Assembly: GCA_035041965.1 (NCBI GenBank)
Contig: JAPYMA010000078.1
Coordinates: 94,814 to 158,813 of the forward strand
Direction: 5' to 3'
Origin: Anisakis pegreffii
Lineage: Eukaryota; Nematoda; Chromadorea; Rhabditida; Anisakidae
Length of the DNA stretch: 64,000 nucleotides
Position numbers and translations under genes: made by a program. Shown here one piece after another: positions 11,801 through 25,143 of the stretch (positions are counted from its first letter, which is position 1; each line of letters begins with the position of its first letter). The notes under the pieces are model-generated. The model was not told where the DNA came from and did not search any database. It saw only the letters and a list, made by a program, of their open reading frames with translations.

Positions 11801-14800
11801 CTCACTCCCTCTCACTCCATCCTCTCTCGCACCCCCTGACATGCCGTCATGCACCCTCGGTTGAGAAACCTTGTGCTAATGGATTTTATTTTGCAAAGGC
11901 CATTCTTCTTCGCAGACTGCTATTCGTAGTGATCGATCATTGTTGTGAGTATGATTCTCTCAGATTGCTAGATAATTTTGATGGATAGTTGATACCTTTC
12001 TGGAATCGGTGAGTTGAACATTCCAGTTTGATTAGCTTTAAACTCATAGAATGGTTCACGCATTGTAGGTGGCAAAAACAGTGAATATACTTGAACTATC
12101 CTCCACTCCACATAATTTGATAATGTTCGTTTGTTGGTCGTTCGCATCACGTGCTAAATCATAACACATTCCATTAATCCATCATGGAACTAGCAATCTA
12201 ACACTTATTTTTGTTCTTGTCAATGAAGTCTTTCCGCGATATGATTAAGCTGTAAGCTGTATGTCCTAACTCAAATACAGCATTTCGCGTGAACAAATCC
12301 GTAGCTTACAGCTAACGACGAAAAGCAAAAAATAATCATTCGCAAACGATCGCTGAAATGCTGTTGTTGTAGAGGATCCATTCATGATTGAATGTTTCCA
12401 AATCATAAACAATATGATTATCGACCATACTGTAATTTTAGAGTTATGCTATCGTTCAACAACAGCAACACATCTCTAATATATGTCACTATCTATCAAC
12501 TCGGATATTCTCAAACTCATCACCTGTATTCCACGGAAATATTCAATCTCTCGCATAATCACGGTATCATTTGGAGTTATTTCAACAAGATCCTTGAAAA
12601 CGGTCCGAATGTATTCATCGAAATTAATCTGCAACATTCGTTTACCACCAACTCAAGCATTCTTCTCTTGAAAAATTCTCACTCGAAATGAAAATTTTTG
12701 GAACAAAAATTAAATTTAAGCATCAAGTTTCAAGCGAAGATTCTAACCAACTTTTTATGACCAACTTTAGAGATCACACTGAAAGAGTTTTCATACCAAT
12801 TGTAGCACTCACATTAGGGAATAATTATGATTCAGGTCAAGTATGATATCCAACACTGCAGAACGAAAGGATTCAACAGCCGCATTGGCCATCACATCCC
12901 ATTGAATGGAATGTATCTCTGAGAAAATTCATTTTCTGAGCATAACCTTGAGAAATGAACAATTTGAAGTGTCACTTACATATGGGAACATATCTTTTAA
13001 TTGCCAAAGCTGAAAGGGATTATTACTTCGGTCGGGATCTCTGCGAACCATTTCATCTGCCGAAAAATTCACCAATTTCAACTCGAATTCCATGGCCTCC
13101 CTCATGTCCCTTTCGGCTATCTTTCGATCAGCACCTCAAAACGCACCATTCCCAATCAAAAGCTCGATTCTTTGCAAAAAAAAACTTCGAATCAACTAGC
13201 AGCAATCATTCATCTCATCTGGAGCACATTATTTGCCCTAACTGAATGTATCAAATAAGTGTAATGCAAATATAAAGTTCGATAGATTCCTCTTAATCAA
13301 ATAGATACCCAAATTGACTGCCGTTTGAATCATTAACGATGTATAATTCTGGATCATCCGATCATCGGGACCTGTCAAATACGGCCATCTTGAACCAACA
13401 CCCCATTTGGGTTGATCAAGCTATAAATAAATAAGTGACATAAATCAGACGACTGTGCTTGTCAGAATATGATTATCATTTGAGATCGTACCTCAATGAT
13501 ACTCCTCGAGCTATTGTCTGGATCATGCGATACCGCCAGTTCAACGATGACTGCATTAACACCAGTTCTATTCAGAACAATTGCTAACTGCTTTTCCCAA
13601 CTGTGTGACCATTCCCGCCAATCATCCCCATCTAGGACTGGCCATCCATCCAAGTCACGAAGCAATTTACGAATCGCTGATACTCCATTCCGTTCTAATA
13701 CCTCTGCAAGTTAGGTATCAACTACCCACTAGAATGGCATTCGATAAGATTGAGGACATTATCTGTTATGAGAATGCAATGTGGAATAATTTTGAGGGAA
13801 AATTGAATGATCATCACGTCCTGAATACTGCGACTATAGAAAACTTCTGACGATGATACCCGTTTTTTTCTGATCTTTTTTGAATGTGTCCTTCAGAGAT
13901 TTTCATTGCAAGAAGCAGATCCTGATTGGTCGTTGTAATCGAAGAGAACGACATAATAAGACGTTTCCAATAAATAGAACATGTAATACCCTCTTGAAGA
14001 CATTTTTTATAGTATCGTTTCGCTAATCGATCCCATTTACGATCCGTTTCCGTTATTGGCGACTGAAAATGTGTAGTTGTTTATAAGTGAATGCATCATC
14101 ACATCCTCACAAACAGAATGCTGCCCAACGAAACTTTCCAAGAGGATAAATTGCTTTTAAAAATGTTCATATAGAATGTAAAGAATCAAGGCATAAAAAC
14201 AAAAACAATAACTCACATCAAGCAATTTTTTAACTTGTTTGTTGAGTCGCGTTTGCATATCGCTAAGCGTATGCCTAAGCGGTTTGCTGGCCGGTAGATG
14301 TCGATTAAGTCCATAATTGCCGCATGCAAATTCGTAGAAGTCATCACAGGGATCAATCTCAAATTTGACACATTGCTAAGACTGTCTTTAACAAATCAGC
14401 GAACTCTCCAAATGCACTTCCAACTATTTTGCTCATTGAGAAACTGCAACACAACATCGCGATTTTTGTGTGGCTTGAATGGATCTTGAACGAATATCCA
14501 CGTATCTACTATCAAGTATCTTGGATTTGTGCATTCATATGATCAATTTGAGGCATCCGTCTCTATCGGAAACAATGGATGATGTAATGATAGACAACCG
14601 AAAAATGTTATGCTGACAAAATGAGCTGAAGGAATTTCAGTAACGAAGTGTTTCATTTGAACAAACAATCAGACAAGAACTGGGCATGTGTTCATATCAC
14701 TTATCCACACTACACCCTCCACTGTAAATCATCGCGATCTAGAAAACAGCGAACGAATCACTTCAAATATCTTCCTATTTTTTATGGAGCTTTTTTTGAA

Positions 14801-16560
14801 GTCCCACTACAGTTTCAACAAACTGAGCGGCAAACAAGAACCATGTTTAGATTATGATTCAATGACTGAAAATAGAATCGAAAAAATAGAACGTATCAAA
14901 ATTGAGCATATAGCGATATTATAATCAATCGATGAGTAAACATCATCTTCGATCGCTTCTTGACCCCACTTCGTGCTGATTCAACAACTACACCTAACAC
15001 ATTGCTCACCTCAAAAATCCACTATTCAGAACTGCAAAGTTGAATGAGGTTAATTGGTAGAGAGAATACTGACATGAGAATGAGAAGTGAAAGATGGCTC
15101 GTTTGATTCGTATTGGTTAGGCAAGCGGTAATTGCTCATAATTACGGACAAATCCATGATTGAGGCTTGGAGACAGAGGAGATACTAACGAAGTTCACTA
15201 TCCATTTGAATGCATCGCATTAGTGTCATAGAAAGCAATCAACAATCAATTATTAAAAATAATAGACGAAAGAAGAGTCGCACTCGCACACTGTAATTAT
15301 CTGGGGAAAGCAATTGAATAGGACGAATGCAACTGATCGCAAGGCACATAGTCGTCAATGAAGAAGTAACCTTATCATTGAGATTGCCTGCCAAGAAACC
15401 CGCGATAAGAACACATTCCTTCGATGTGCACACCACATTATTGTGATGAGTGGCGCTTTTATCGTAAGCTAATTTAACATTATCCTCACTACTGACACTG
15501 GTCAGGAATATCGGCGAGAAGAATGTACCTGAAATTGAATGAAATGTGTGTTGGTATTCTATGGTTTGATCAAATCATATTTATGATTATTTGGTTATGA
15601 ATCATATTTATGAGTGTACTTATGAAAATGATTTAGAATTTTTGATAGAACTTTAAAGTGAACCTATTTATAAATGTGTCTTAAGAGTGAGTGGTGTGTG
15701 TCAAAGTGAACGAGCGAAAATAATCAAAATGCGAACAAACCGTCAAAAATTTGTCGATATCCCTGAAGAATAACTAGCCATAAAACACAAACGCCAATCA
15801 GAGAGCATAACAAAACTGATGAGAAAAAGATGAGGCACACTTCCAGACGACTGAAGCCGAACAGAAATCGTCTGAAATTTGCGAAGATCTTTGCTGGAGT
15901 TGGATCCAAGAGCCTTTTTGTTTGGTAAGAGACAATTTTCGTTGTTCTGTTGTTGAAGGTTAAAATTAACAGTTATTAACAGTTGCCTTCGACATCAGAA
16001 CAATGCAAATCTTTCTTACGTTGTACTGATTCGGGCATTCATTAGAGACTAATGAATGAAGTTGGGTAAATCGCCTGAATTGAATGCTGCCCGAAAAATT
16101 CGTAATTTATAAAAATCTCTCACGAAAATAGAAGCATGCCTTCACTTTTCAACTTGTTCACCCACCTTTTTAAGCTTCAGCATTTCTGGAACTCAACCAG
16201 GAAGGAGGGTTTACTTATCACCAAAAGATCTCAAGCTATATAATGGCGTCTCCTCTCTGACAAAGAAGGACTGAAGCATTTGCTCACTATCAAAATGGTG
16301 ATCATCAAGTGATGATATCTTGAAAGTTGCTATTTTGAGAAGTTAACCGAAGGGAAATTCATAAAAGAAATTCAAGTGAGCATTGGAACAGTGCGAATAA
16401 TCAATCCCTGAAAAGTTTTGCAGTTCATGCGTTACTCTCTCAAAAGCTTTGCTTGATGCATTCGCACTGTTGACAAATTTATAAGTGTTACTCGATTATT
16501 ACTTCTGTTATACTTACTTTCGTGAATCGTTATTGTTGAAGTGCTGCCAAGTGCTCCCAT
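8863..16560 (-). CDS. Neprilysin-like zinc metallopeptidase (M13 family), type II membrane protein
   Basis: Ectoenzyme that cuts peptides on the N side of hydrophobic residues. Exons (minus strand, 5' to 3'): 16514-16560, 15741-15946, 15371-15528, 14217-14357, 13990-14062, 13492-13703, 13309-13420, 12980-13134, 12524-12628, 11996-12153, 11512-11611, 11024-11216, 10640-10801, 10186-10305, 9921-10117, 9671-9772 and 8863-9039. All phases match, giving about 805 residues. A short basic cytoplasmic tail precedes one membrane anchor (LIFFSSVLLCSLIGVCVLWL). The M13 N-domain starts IDPCDDFYEFACGNY. Zinc site: HEVSH and ENIADNGG. The TDVHAPSKYR segment and the C-terminal CAVW (CxxW) are present. The usual substrate-binding NAYY/NAFY reads DAYY. 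The first exon (MGALGSTST) and the acceptor at 15946 are the least certain parts. Confidence 0.95.
11729..11873. mobile_element. hAT-type MITE with 8-bp target duplication
   Basis: A 145-bp element in the neprilysin intron between exons 11996-12153 and 11512-11611. It begins CAGTAATTCTCAACC and ends GGTTGAGAAACCTTG, imperfect terminal inverted repeats matching at 11 of 15 positions. It is flanked on both sides by TGCTAATG (11721-11728 and 11874-11881), the 8-bp duplication typical of hAT elements. The interior is C-rich and non-coding. Perfect duplications suggest a fairly recent insertion. Confidence 0.88.
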
Positions 16561-19500
16561 TCAAATATTCAGAATTTTTCATTTCGTAGTTCGGTTCGGT
16601 GATTTGCTTCTTAGACGGTTACTATTCTTATCAAAAATATTGCGAAAACGAGTAAAATATGAGTATAAGAAGGAAGAACAATATTGCGTGTCGCAATATG
16701 AATTGTGGTATCTGTGTGAGCTTGCACTACTAGTCCATGATGACTTTAACATTGAAAATGATGCAGATCTTCTGAAGTTTCGTTAAATTCTTTCTCGATC
16801 TGTGACGGTCATTTGGAAAACAATGTCAAAACGTATAATAGATTATAACAATTAACTATTAGCGCATTTCACTGATGACGTATGTGCTCCACAAATGTGT
16901 GGTTGTACAGCAGCAGCGGAATAAGCTGCTCTTCAAAAACAAAAACAAAAAATTGTTCGTTGATAAATCTTGAGAACTTTGTGATGATCGATCGATCGCT
17001 TACTCTGCGGTTTATTTTTTTTTGCTGAGATCCACAAACAATACTCCAGAAACCATCAAATGGAATGCTTGAACTTTACGTCAGAAGTTCGCTTACGTTG
17101 CATATCAGCATGATGCTCATTTTATAAAATGAGTCAAAAATCAATACGGAAGTCTGATAAACGATTACAGTTTCGTGCAAAATGAGAAACTCTCAATGAG
17201 CACTCGAAATTTGAAGAATGAAGATAGAAATGCGCAATCCTATATCACGATCAAAAACTTTACAAGCGCATGTTGAATTAGATTAGATTACACTAACACT
17301 TCCTTCACATCGCGCCATTCTTGTCGTCAATGGATCACTATTGATGACAAAAATAGCACACGAACATCGCTTGGAGCTTGATAATTACACACCAATTATT
17401 CAGCAACAAATTACAAGTGAAAAGACAACAGTATAGCCGACTGGGTGATGTTGATAGTGGGAAGAGTTGAAATATTCACGGCATTAGGAAAAGACAGAAT
17501 CAAAGTTGGTGAAAGTGGCAAGAGAATGAAAGGTTGGTTCAACCGAAAATATTTGATCGAGAACGAAGCAGACACCACCCGAAGTGAAGAGTTTGTAAAC
17601 GGTCGCATGTAAAGACTGCTCATTAATAATGGCTTTAAACGATCAACTAATAAGCATTAAATGAACGATATAACACACAGCAACTAATTACGAATCCGAT
17701 GATCGCTGATCCTCATCAGATTTCAGCAATACCCAAACAACTGTTACTGGTTGTAAGTAGGAGAAATGAACGAAACAATATGTTAGTGCTTATTGTTAGC
17801 GAGAAAATATTTCATGCACAGATAGATATATCCAGTACATTCATCAAAATGAATTATGTTTTACTCAAACTGTTCAAGTTGATATTTACACCAATATTAT
17901 ATTTCACAATACAAATCATTATCACTTGTATCAATTCAATCTAATTTTATTACTGACAACAGAATCTTTTCTCATCGTTCTCTTCGCCTGATCTAATTTT
18001 ATTATCACCAGGGTTTGAGTTCAGTTAACCACTTCACAGAGTTTGAGTTCAATTTCGAGCGAGAGTTGGAGGTCAGGTGATGAAAGAACGCAACAATATA
18101 AAGTGGTGCGATGAAAGGATGTGATGAAGTGCTCCACAAAAAGAAATCTTTCATAGATAAATGTTTGAACTTGTTGCAAGAAGATGATATCCGGTTTGGT
18201 GAACGTAACTTAATTCTTCAAGGAAATTAAAAATAGACAGAAAGTGCTCAGCTGAAATTGGTTCTTCGACGAGACATAATGATGATACAATGAGGAATAT
18301 CAAGAGCAACATAATAAATTGTGTTTATAATATCAAATCGTCCACATTTCAACGACGACAAAATTCTAAAGTTAGCATAAGGCTTCTAAATCTTTCTTTA
18401 AGAACATATGCATGCTTTCGGCTTCTCTTATAAACATTCTTCAGAAATCTAATCCCACCTCCACGTCGTCGCAATCGTTCACTCTATGTTCACTTTTCAG
18501 GCTTTTAAAATTAAGTCAAGTCAAGCTGGTATATCAATTCGAATATAACTTTCAATCATGGTCATTTCTTGATTCTGCTGTTGGTGCTATCGTTAGCGAG
18601 ATATGAACATAACTTTTCAAATGCCCAATGACGAAGAAGTTTTTCGACTGAACCTAGAGGAGAAACTTTATGAAATAATGTTCCTGCAGGAACAAGATGA
18701 GACACCGATAAATTTTCGAAATATTCAGTGAAGAAACAATACTTGTTGATAGGATGGAATTGGAGGGCTGACTTAAGAAAATGAATAAAATATGGTTTGC
18801 TTGCTTGACGACTGATCGCAATATATCTCCTTTTGAATCAACGAAGTAACATTCTTCTGTCCTCGAAGGTTTGATGCATACAAATTGAGGCAGTATCCGA
18901 GAGTATTTCGTGAAAGTTTACGGGTCAACAATCTCCGAAAGAATATCCATGAATAGAATTCATTCATTATTGTTTCGCTATGCAGTAATCCTCGAGAGTC
19001 ATCTTTTTCAACTGTGACTTAAAAGGAAAAATGCTGCCTCTGTTTTTTGAGAAAAATCACCCTTTTGGGATTGAATATGTTCCGTTTGTTGTTTGATTTG
19101 GTCACAATCAACGAGATCGATTCGCTCATACAGAAACAAATTATATTTTATCAGTTTACTGTCACATGTCTGCGTATGTTCAAGCTCAAAAAATTATTTT
19201 CCTCTTAAATTTGGTTTTTTTCCATATTTTACTAAAGTTGCAGTCCGCCAACCCGTTCGAACAATACATTTAATCGGCTGCTTATACTTCATTGTTATCG
19301 ATAATGAAAGCGCAGTGTGGCAATCTTTCGAGTGAACTGAAGACCTGCTATAGTCTCAGTATCATTCACGTGAGTCATGCTTAAACTTAGCTCCCGTAAA
19401 TGATGTTGTGGCTTCAGCGGATGGCTGGCATGCACGACTCCTAGTGTAGAGTACGTTTGACGAAGTGCGACGATGATGCGACGTTTGAGGTAATTCCTCA

Positions 19501-22500
19501 AAATACTTACCGCACACGGCGTAATTAGGAAGATATTCACTCGACATAACGCACACAATTCGATGCGTAAAAATGGATGGATAAGAGATGAAAACCAACC
19601 AAGAAATAATTTTCCAACGCAATTAAGCTCAATGGATGTAGGAAAGGAACTGATTGAATGGAAAGTGAGCGCGACACTGAACAGTAAATATGTAAATGAA
19701 TCTGGTAAATATGTAAAACAGCCAAATCAATAATTCAAGTTCGGATTTCATGAAGACAGATGATTCCAAACGCTATTATTGTTAGCTGCGCGGAAAGAAG
19801 AATGCCAAGGAAGGAAGAATGTGATATTAGTGATATTGGTAATAACAGAGAGGCATAAACTCGTAATGAGTTGGATTTGCTGATTAAATAAAATAAATAA
19901 ATGAATCTGGCATGGAACTAAACACCGCAATGTCTTAATAACATCAATGATGGACTGGTGCTCAATGCTATAGATGAGCGACTGCTGGCTGAATAAACTG
20001 TGGTCGAGTAAATTGAAATAGTCGGGGTCATCAAAATTCCATTTAGTCACTGATGTGCTCTTGAATAAATTATTATTTAGTCAAGCGGGACTTATTGTGT
20101 AGGTGATGAAGTAAATAAGCAAAATTTCAAACAAGAGATAAACGAACTGACTGGCTGAAGAAACAATGAAACTAATTTGTTGTTTGCACTCGTTCCACTA
20201 AATGGTTACTTTACTTCGTTTGTGCAAGATCGGATAGATACGGCAACAAAAAAGAATGACACTAGATGATTACAGAATAGCACTTTGATGTTCAGCACAA
20301 CTAGAATAAAAGCAGTTTCTGAAGTATAATCAAGTGTTTGATTATAGTTCCAAAACTGTAACGAACAACTTAAAATATGATGTATGCAACTAACGAATGC
20401 ATGTCTCTTAATAACATCAATTATGAACATCGCTAGTGTTGACTGAGAAACGTTTTGAATAAACAGACTGATCATTGTTATCATTCCGTACCTTCTCAGC
20501 AGTGATATATACGATAATTCATAGCAACAATCGTATCAAGTTGTTCATTTTAGCAACAGAATGAGCACTGCAAGCACAGTCAAGTCGTCGTTGAGCATAA
20601 GCAGAGGATGAACAACTTAAAACTCCAAAACAGAAAATAACGAAATTTGATATTCATCAAAACTGAATCGAATTGAATCCATCCCAAATCCCCTGAGGTA
20701 TCATCACGTCTGATGAAGACGGGAGGAGGACTGACATATCTATATAAGAAATAGATTATATTCTCGCGCTATATATCTCACGCTTGCATCTTCATCATTT
20801 GAATGGATTGTGAACGAAACTTATTTAGTTCACTCATTCGTTCTTCACTGATATCGATCAAATGAATAAAATTAAACCCTCATTCCGTTTCATCGTTGCA
20901 CAGCGCTTTACTAACACCAAACTTCCTTGACGGATGGATGCTTTCGGTGTAGCAAACGTATCTTGTTGAGAAATTTCTTTTATTTTGAGTTGAAACATTC
21001 ACAACGAACTTATTCAATTCCTTCTCAAAAAGTTCTCTACAAATGACAATATGTGTTACGGATCAAGCAGTGCTTCGAAACTATGAACAATGAACTAGAA
21101 ATCAACAATCCACATGAATTAACTGCACAAATTTTTGCTTCATCCAATTAGAAGTCATTCTTTTGTGATCAGTTTGCGAATATTGGTGTCTTAAACAATG
21201 GTTATTGATTGATAACGCAGAAATATTCATCAGTTATGGCAAGATAAAACAACACTAAATTATGGTCTTAATGCAATCTATCGGCAAAATTATATTTTAT
21301 ATGATTTTGGAAATGGTTACGTATGAAGCCTTCAAAGGAGAAGGCGTTGGTTAAAAATTGATAATATACGAGATAGATAAAAGATGGCAGAGGGAAGAAG
21401 TAGCTTCAAATTATACCCGATATGAAAGCTATCTGAGGGATATTTCCATTCCAGAACGACAATAAGTGTGGTCGACCAAAATAAAATTAATGAAAAACGA
21501 CTCAACAAAAAAAAAGAATTCTGATGAAACATCTAAATAATCTTTTGTGAATGCTTTTTGATATGTTCTGAAGAATGAATGAAAAAATATATGCCAAATG
21601 ATACATATCGGTAAGTAACCAATCCCAATAAACGAGAGTGTTATAATATTTGAGAGTTTGATTTGTTAACTGGAATCAGTTGGTGAATAACTGGATACAA
21701 TCGTTTCTGGAAAGCTTGCATATAGGGTAAATTAATTGTCGCATCATGATTATTCAAGAGAATAGATAACAATCGCATCAATCCGAATGATCAATCCAAC
21801 ACAATTGGTTAAGAAACCTTGCAACAACTTTGAGCGAATTCCTTCGATCGACTGCGAAAGAAGTAGATATGAAAACTCTCAGGAAAACAACTACAAGCGA
21901 GTTTTCGAGATTCTTTGAAAAATATTCGCGTCGACAAAAATCCCCCTGGACGTGTCTTTGAATGGAAATGTGATAGATATGATTTGTAAAAGTAGCATGA
22001 AAAAAAGGAGATCATATTAAACCACATGGTTGATCAACAGACAGTTAATTTTTGTCAATTATGAATGAGAATGCTGAACCAGCCAGCAGCATTCATTATT
22101 TTTGGCATCATATTGCTGCTGATGAATGATAAATCCTAAATCGATTTGATATGCCCTGATTCTAGACTACAGATTAACGGTGAATACGAACTAGGGAACA
22201 GCATCTCGTCATATCGCTACTAATAAAAAAGAAGTGGTCAATCGAAGTCGACGACAGCATCCCATATTGCTGTGAATGACAACAGCACATTTGAATCACG
22301 CCGAGAAAAACATTCAAATATCAATATAAAGGCTATTATTCGACTGCAAATGCATAGCAATAAGTAATAACGATGAATATGGATATGATTCGATCAGACT
22401 AGCATGAATATATGTGAACGAAGAACACTCGTAAAAAACACCATTTACATTCCTTCTCTCTTTTCGACAGAATCTGAACAGAACGCAACTATTCCAACAG

Positions 22501-22557
22501 TTTTACACATCTGATGCTCTCTAATGAAAAATTCACTTTATCTGTTTTCATTTAAGT
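16561..22557. other. Long AT-rich region, no supported gene
   Basis: Six kilobases with only short open frames on both strands. A strong GTAAGT donor on the minus strand near 19510, after MSSEYLPNYAVCG, is the only exon-like hint and has no partner exon that I can identify. No repeats or RNA genes recognised. Confidence 0.4.
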
Positions 22558-25143
22558 TTAAAATTCGTGCATGTCTTCCTTTGGCACACAGTTCTCATCT
22601 TCGTGAGTCTCATAATCCTAAAAATTATTCACGGCAAAATCAAAGACTGATATTCGAACAAATCAACTCGAACTAATCAAATAGCAACGAAAATTTTGAT
22701 CAGATGCAGTCGATTAATTGAATCGCAAAATGCATGGAAGCAAACATCAAACGAAACAGACAATAAGCATGGGTCATGGTTAATGCGAGCAACGTCTTAT
22801 CATTCTAATTACAAACAGCAAATGTTCAACCACTAACTGATTCACTGAGTCTCTTGATAGTTGGTTGCAGACTGATATTTTGGTGAGATGAATGCGGATG
22901 AGCGCTAATAAGATTTGCGATAGTGACTAATTATGAGTAGAAATGGGTAACTACTCACCATTCTCCCAGGAATGAACAATGAAGAGTGGAGCAAAGTTTG
23001 AATTACAAGCGATTCATGAAGGGATTATTTTTTGCTGATAGGAACATGAGGCATGATCACTTAGGCAACACCATGAAAGCACTGAAACGATAACAAAGAA
23101 ATGATCGGATGATGATGCACCTACCGCGTTCTTGGTTTCTTCCTTTTATGAGGTAAATACAAATCGCTACTCGGTCTTCCGCTAGTGCTCGTTTTGTTGT
23201 TGTTCGCGTTTATAATCACTCTACTTGCTGAGAGGTATGAGTCCTGTAAGTTTGAATCAATTTTCGCATCAGACAGATTAGCTGACGAACACATCCACTG
23301 GCTGGTCTCCTTCTTCGTTGTTGTATAACGAATAGCATCAAAAAGTATCATATCTCTACAATAAGTAATGAAGTATGCGATTTTAACTGTACGTCATGAC
23401 GAGATAGGATCAGAGGAAGCCCTATTAGGTAATCCTTACATATGAATGCATGTAAGCTTTGCGATAGATATATGTCTTCTTTCATCATTTGAACGAAATT
23501 CTTTCCATATGAACTTCATACAAATACAACTTGCACAAACATGCATAGCTTCACAGACAATGTGCAAGTTCAAATGCGCATTTCATCAAATTTCTCTCCT
23601 ACCTTGCTCATCTGAAACTCAAAAAGCACTCGAAATCACCATAATGACCAAACGACTAATATTATACTATGATATTGAATGGCTCTTCACTACGTCATAT
23701 TCATGTCGAATAGCTTAACGTTCAAAAACTTCTCTGGTAATAAGTATCAATAGAATCATAGAGATTTACTCGAACAGGAATGAAAGAGTGAAGATTCATT
23801 TTAAAATCCTCATCTTTCCGACGAATCGCTATGTCCCACTTGCGTATATCAATCTGCATCATTCATGTGCATTCGTTTTTCATGATTAAGATGTGAGTGT
23901 GTCAGCGATTTGTGTTAGCGATCTGTTTACCCTAATCAGCTCTTATTCAACTCCTTTTAATGCATTTTTATAATGATCCTTAGAATACTTTTCTATCGTC
24001 CCTTTTCTCTGCTCAATTTTCATTTCATTCGTACTTTTATTAATCAACCAAAATTTTCCATATGATTCATCGAAAACCGAAAATTTTTACGTGGAGACAT
24101 TCATTTTGCACGATCCTAACGATAGGCAATAATGTGAATAAAGCTGTTCGTTAGATGCGAGGAGCAATTAGATATGATGTATATGAGAATTAATAGTGAA
24201 AAGAAAATCGAAGGAGCAATAGAATGAAATATGTGAGGGTAATGGCCAATGCATATTAAATGAAATTTCAATTATGTGGACTGAAAAAGTTGAAAATGCA
24301 CTGGCTGATTAGGCTTAGTAGAATGATATTGCCTGATCAAAAGTGAATAGCAAAAAAGAGGGAACCAGCTAGGAAAAATACTGTTAATTTGTACTGATAG
24401 ATTGTTTTTTGATCGAATTCCGAGGAATATACAGTGATTAAGAACATCCTTCTCTATTCCCGAGTTCATCCTGTTGTGTGTTTCCAGTCTATTCTTAACC
24501 TCGCCGAGTAGAACTGAACACTTGACGGTACCCGTCTTCTCGGCATCCTCCAAAACAATATTTTCTGTCTATTCGAAAATTTTAGTCCCACATTCATGCG
24601 ACATTTTGTAAAATAGCCGTGCGTTTGAAAGTACGTTGACATCGATCAGACTGAATAATCATTGGGAATAAAATTCACCTGAAGATTACCATTGCGCTGA
24701 CGTGGCACAGCATAGCAGTCGTAATCGGATGGCTCTGAATAGTGACTCGTTTTCATTGCTCTATCGCTATCTGCTTGGAGACGATAAACAAAGATTTGCC
24801 TGAACACTGATGATAATTCAGCAATACTTTCATTCTGAAGAATAAAATGTAATACTGAAAGTATGCATTTATCAAATTTTTGATGAATAGTGAAACAATG
24901 TAATGAAAAGTGGAAATTGAAGGGTGATATTTTGATAGCATCATTATCATGCAGATTTCGTTGAAATTACTTACATTAATCAACTTGCAACCAGCTTTCT
25001 ATTACATCTCATCACAATGTTCACTAAACTTTCACGAAATTCATCACCTAAAACGAAACATGAAGCAAAAACGATAAATGATCACTGATCGCACACGTTC
25101 AAGTTCGCATATTCGAGATACTTATGGATTAGAGAATACATTC
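22558..25143 (-). CDS. Unrecognised multi-exon gene candidate
   Basis: Exon-like blocks on the minus strand: 25097-25143 (MYSLIHKYLEYANLN), 24975-24998 (a 24-nt micro-exon before GTAAGT), 24679-24834 (52 codons between a TTATTCTTCAG acceptor and a CAG|GTGAAT donor, containing SEPSDYDCYAVPRQRNG), perhaps 24500-24547, 23125-23355 (76 codons, ending HKRKKPRTR before GTAGGT) and a terminal block 22558-22617 (DYETHEDENCVPKEDMHEF, stop). The first four join in phase 0. The 23125-23355 block needs a different phase, so at least one exon is missing or a border is wrong. The peptide is polar, Tyr/Ser-rich and lysine-rich, like a cytoplasmic tail, but I recognise no family. Confidence 0.4.

Noticed and set aside
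12830..12940. Open minus-strand block (DVMANAAVESFRSAV) next to a TTCTCAG acceptor, considered as a neprilysin exon
   Set aside because: The flanking exons join directly in phase (DMFPY to INFDEY) and match the family without it, and its own donor gives the wrong phase.
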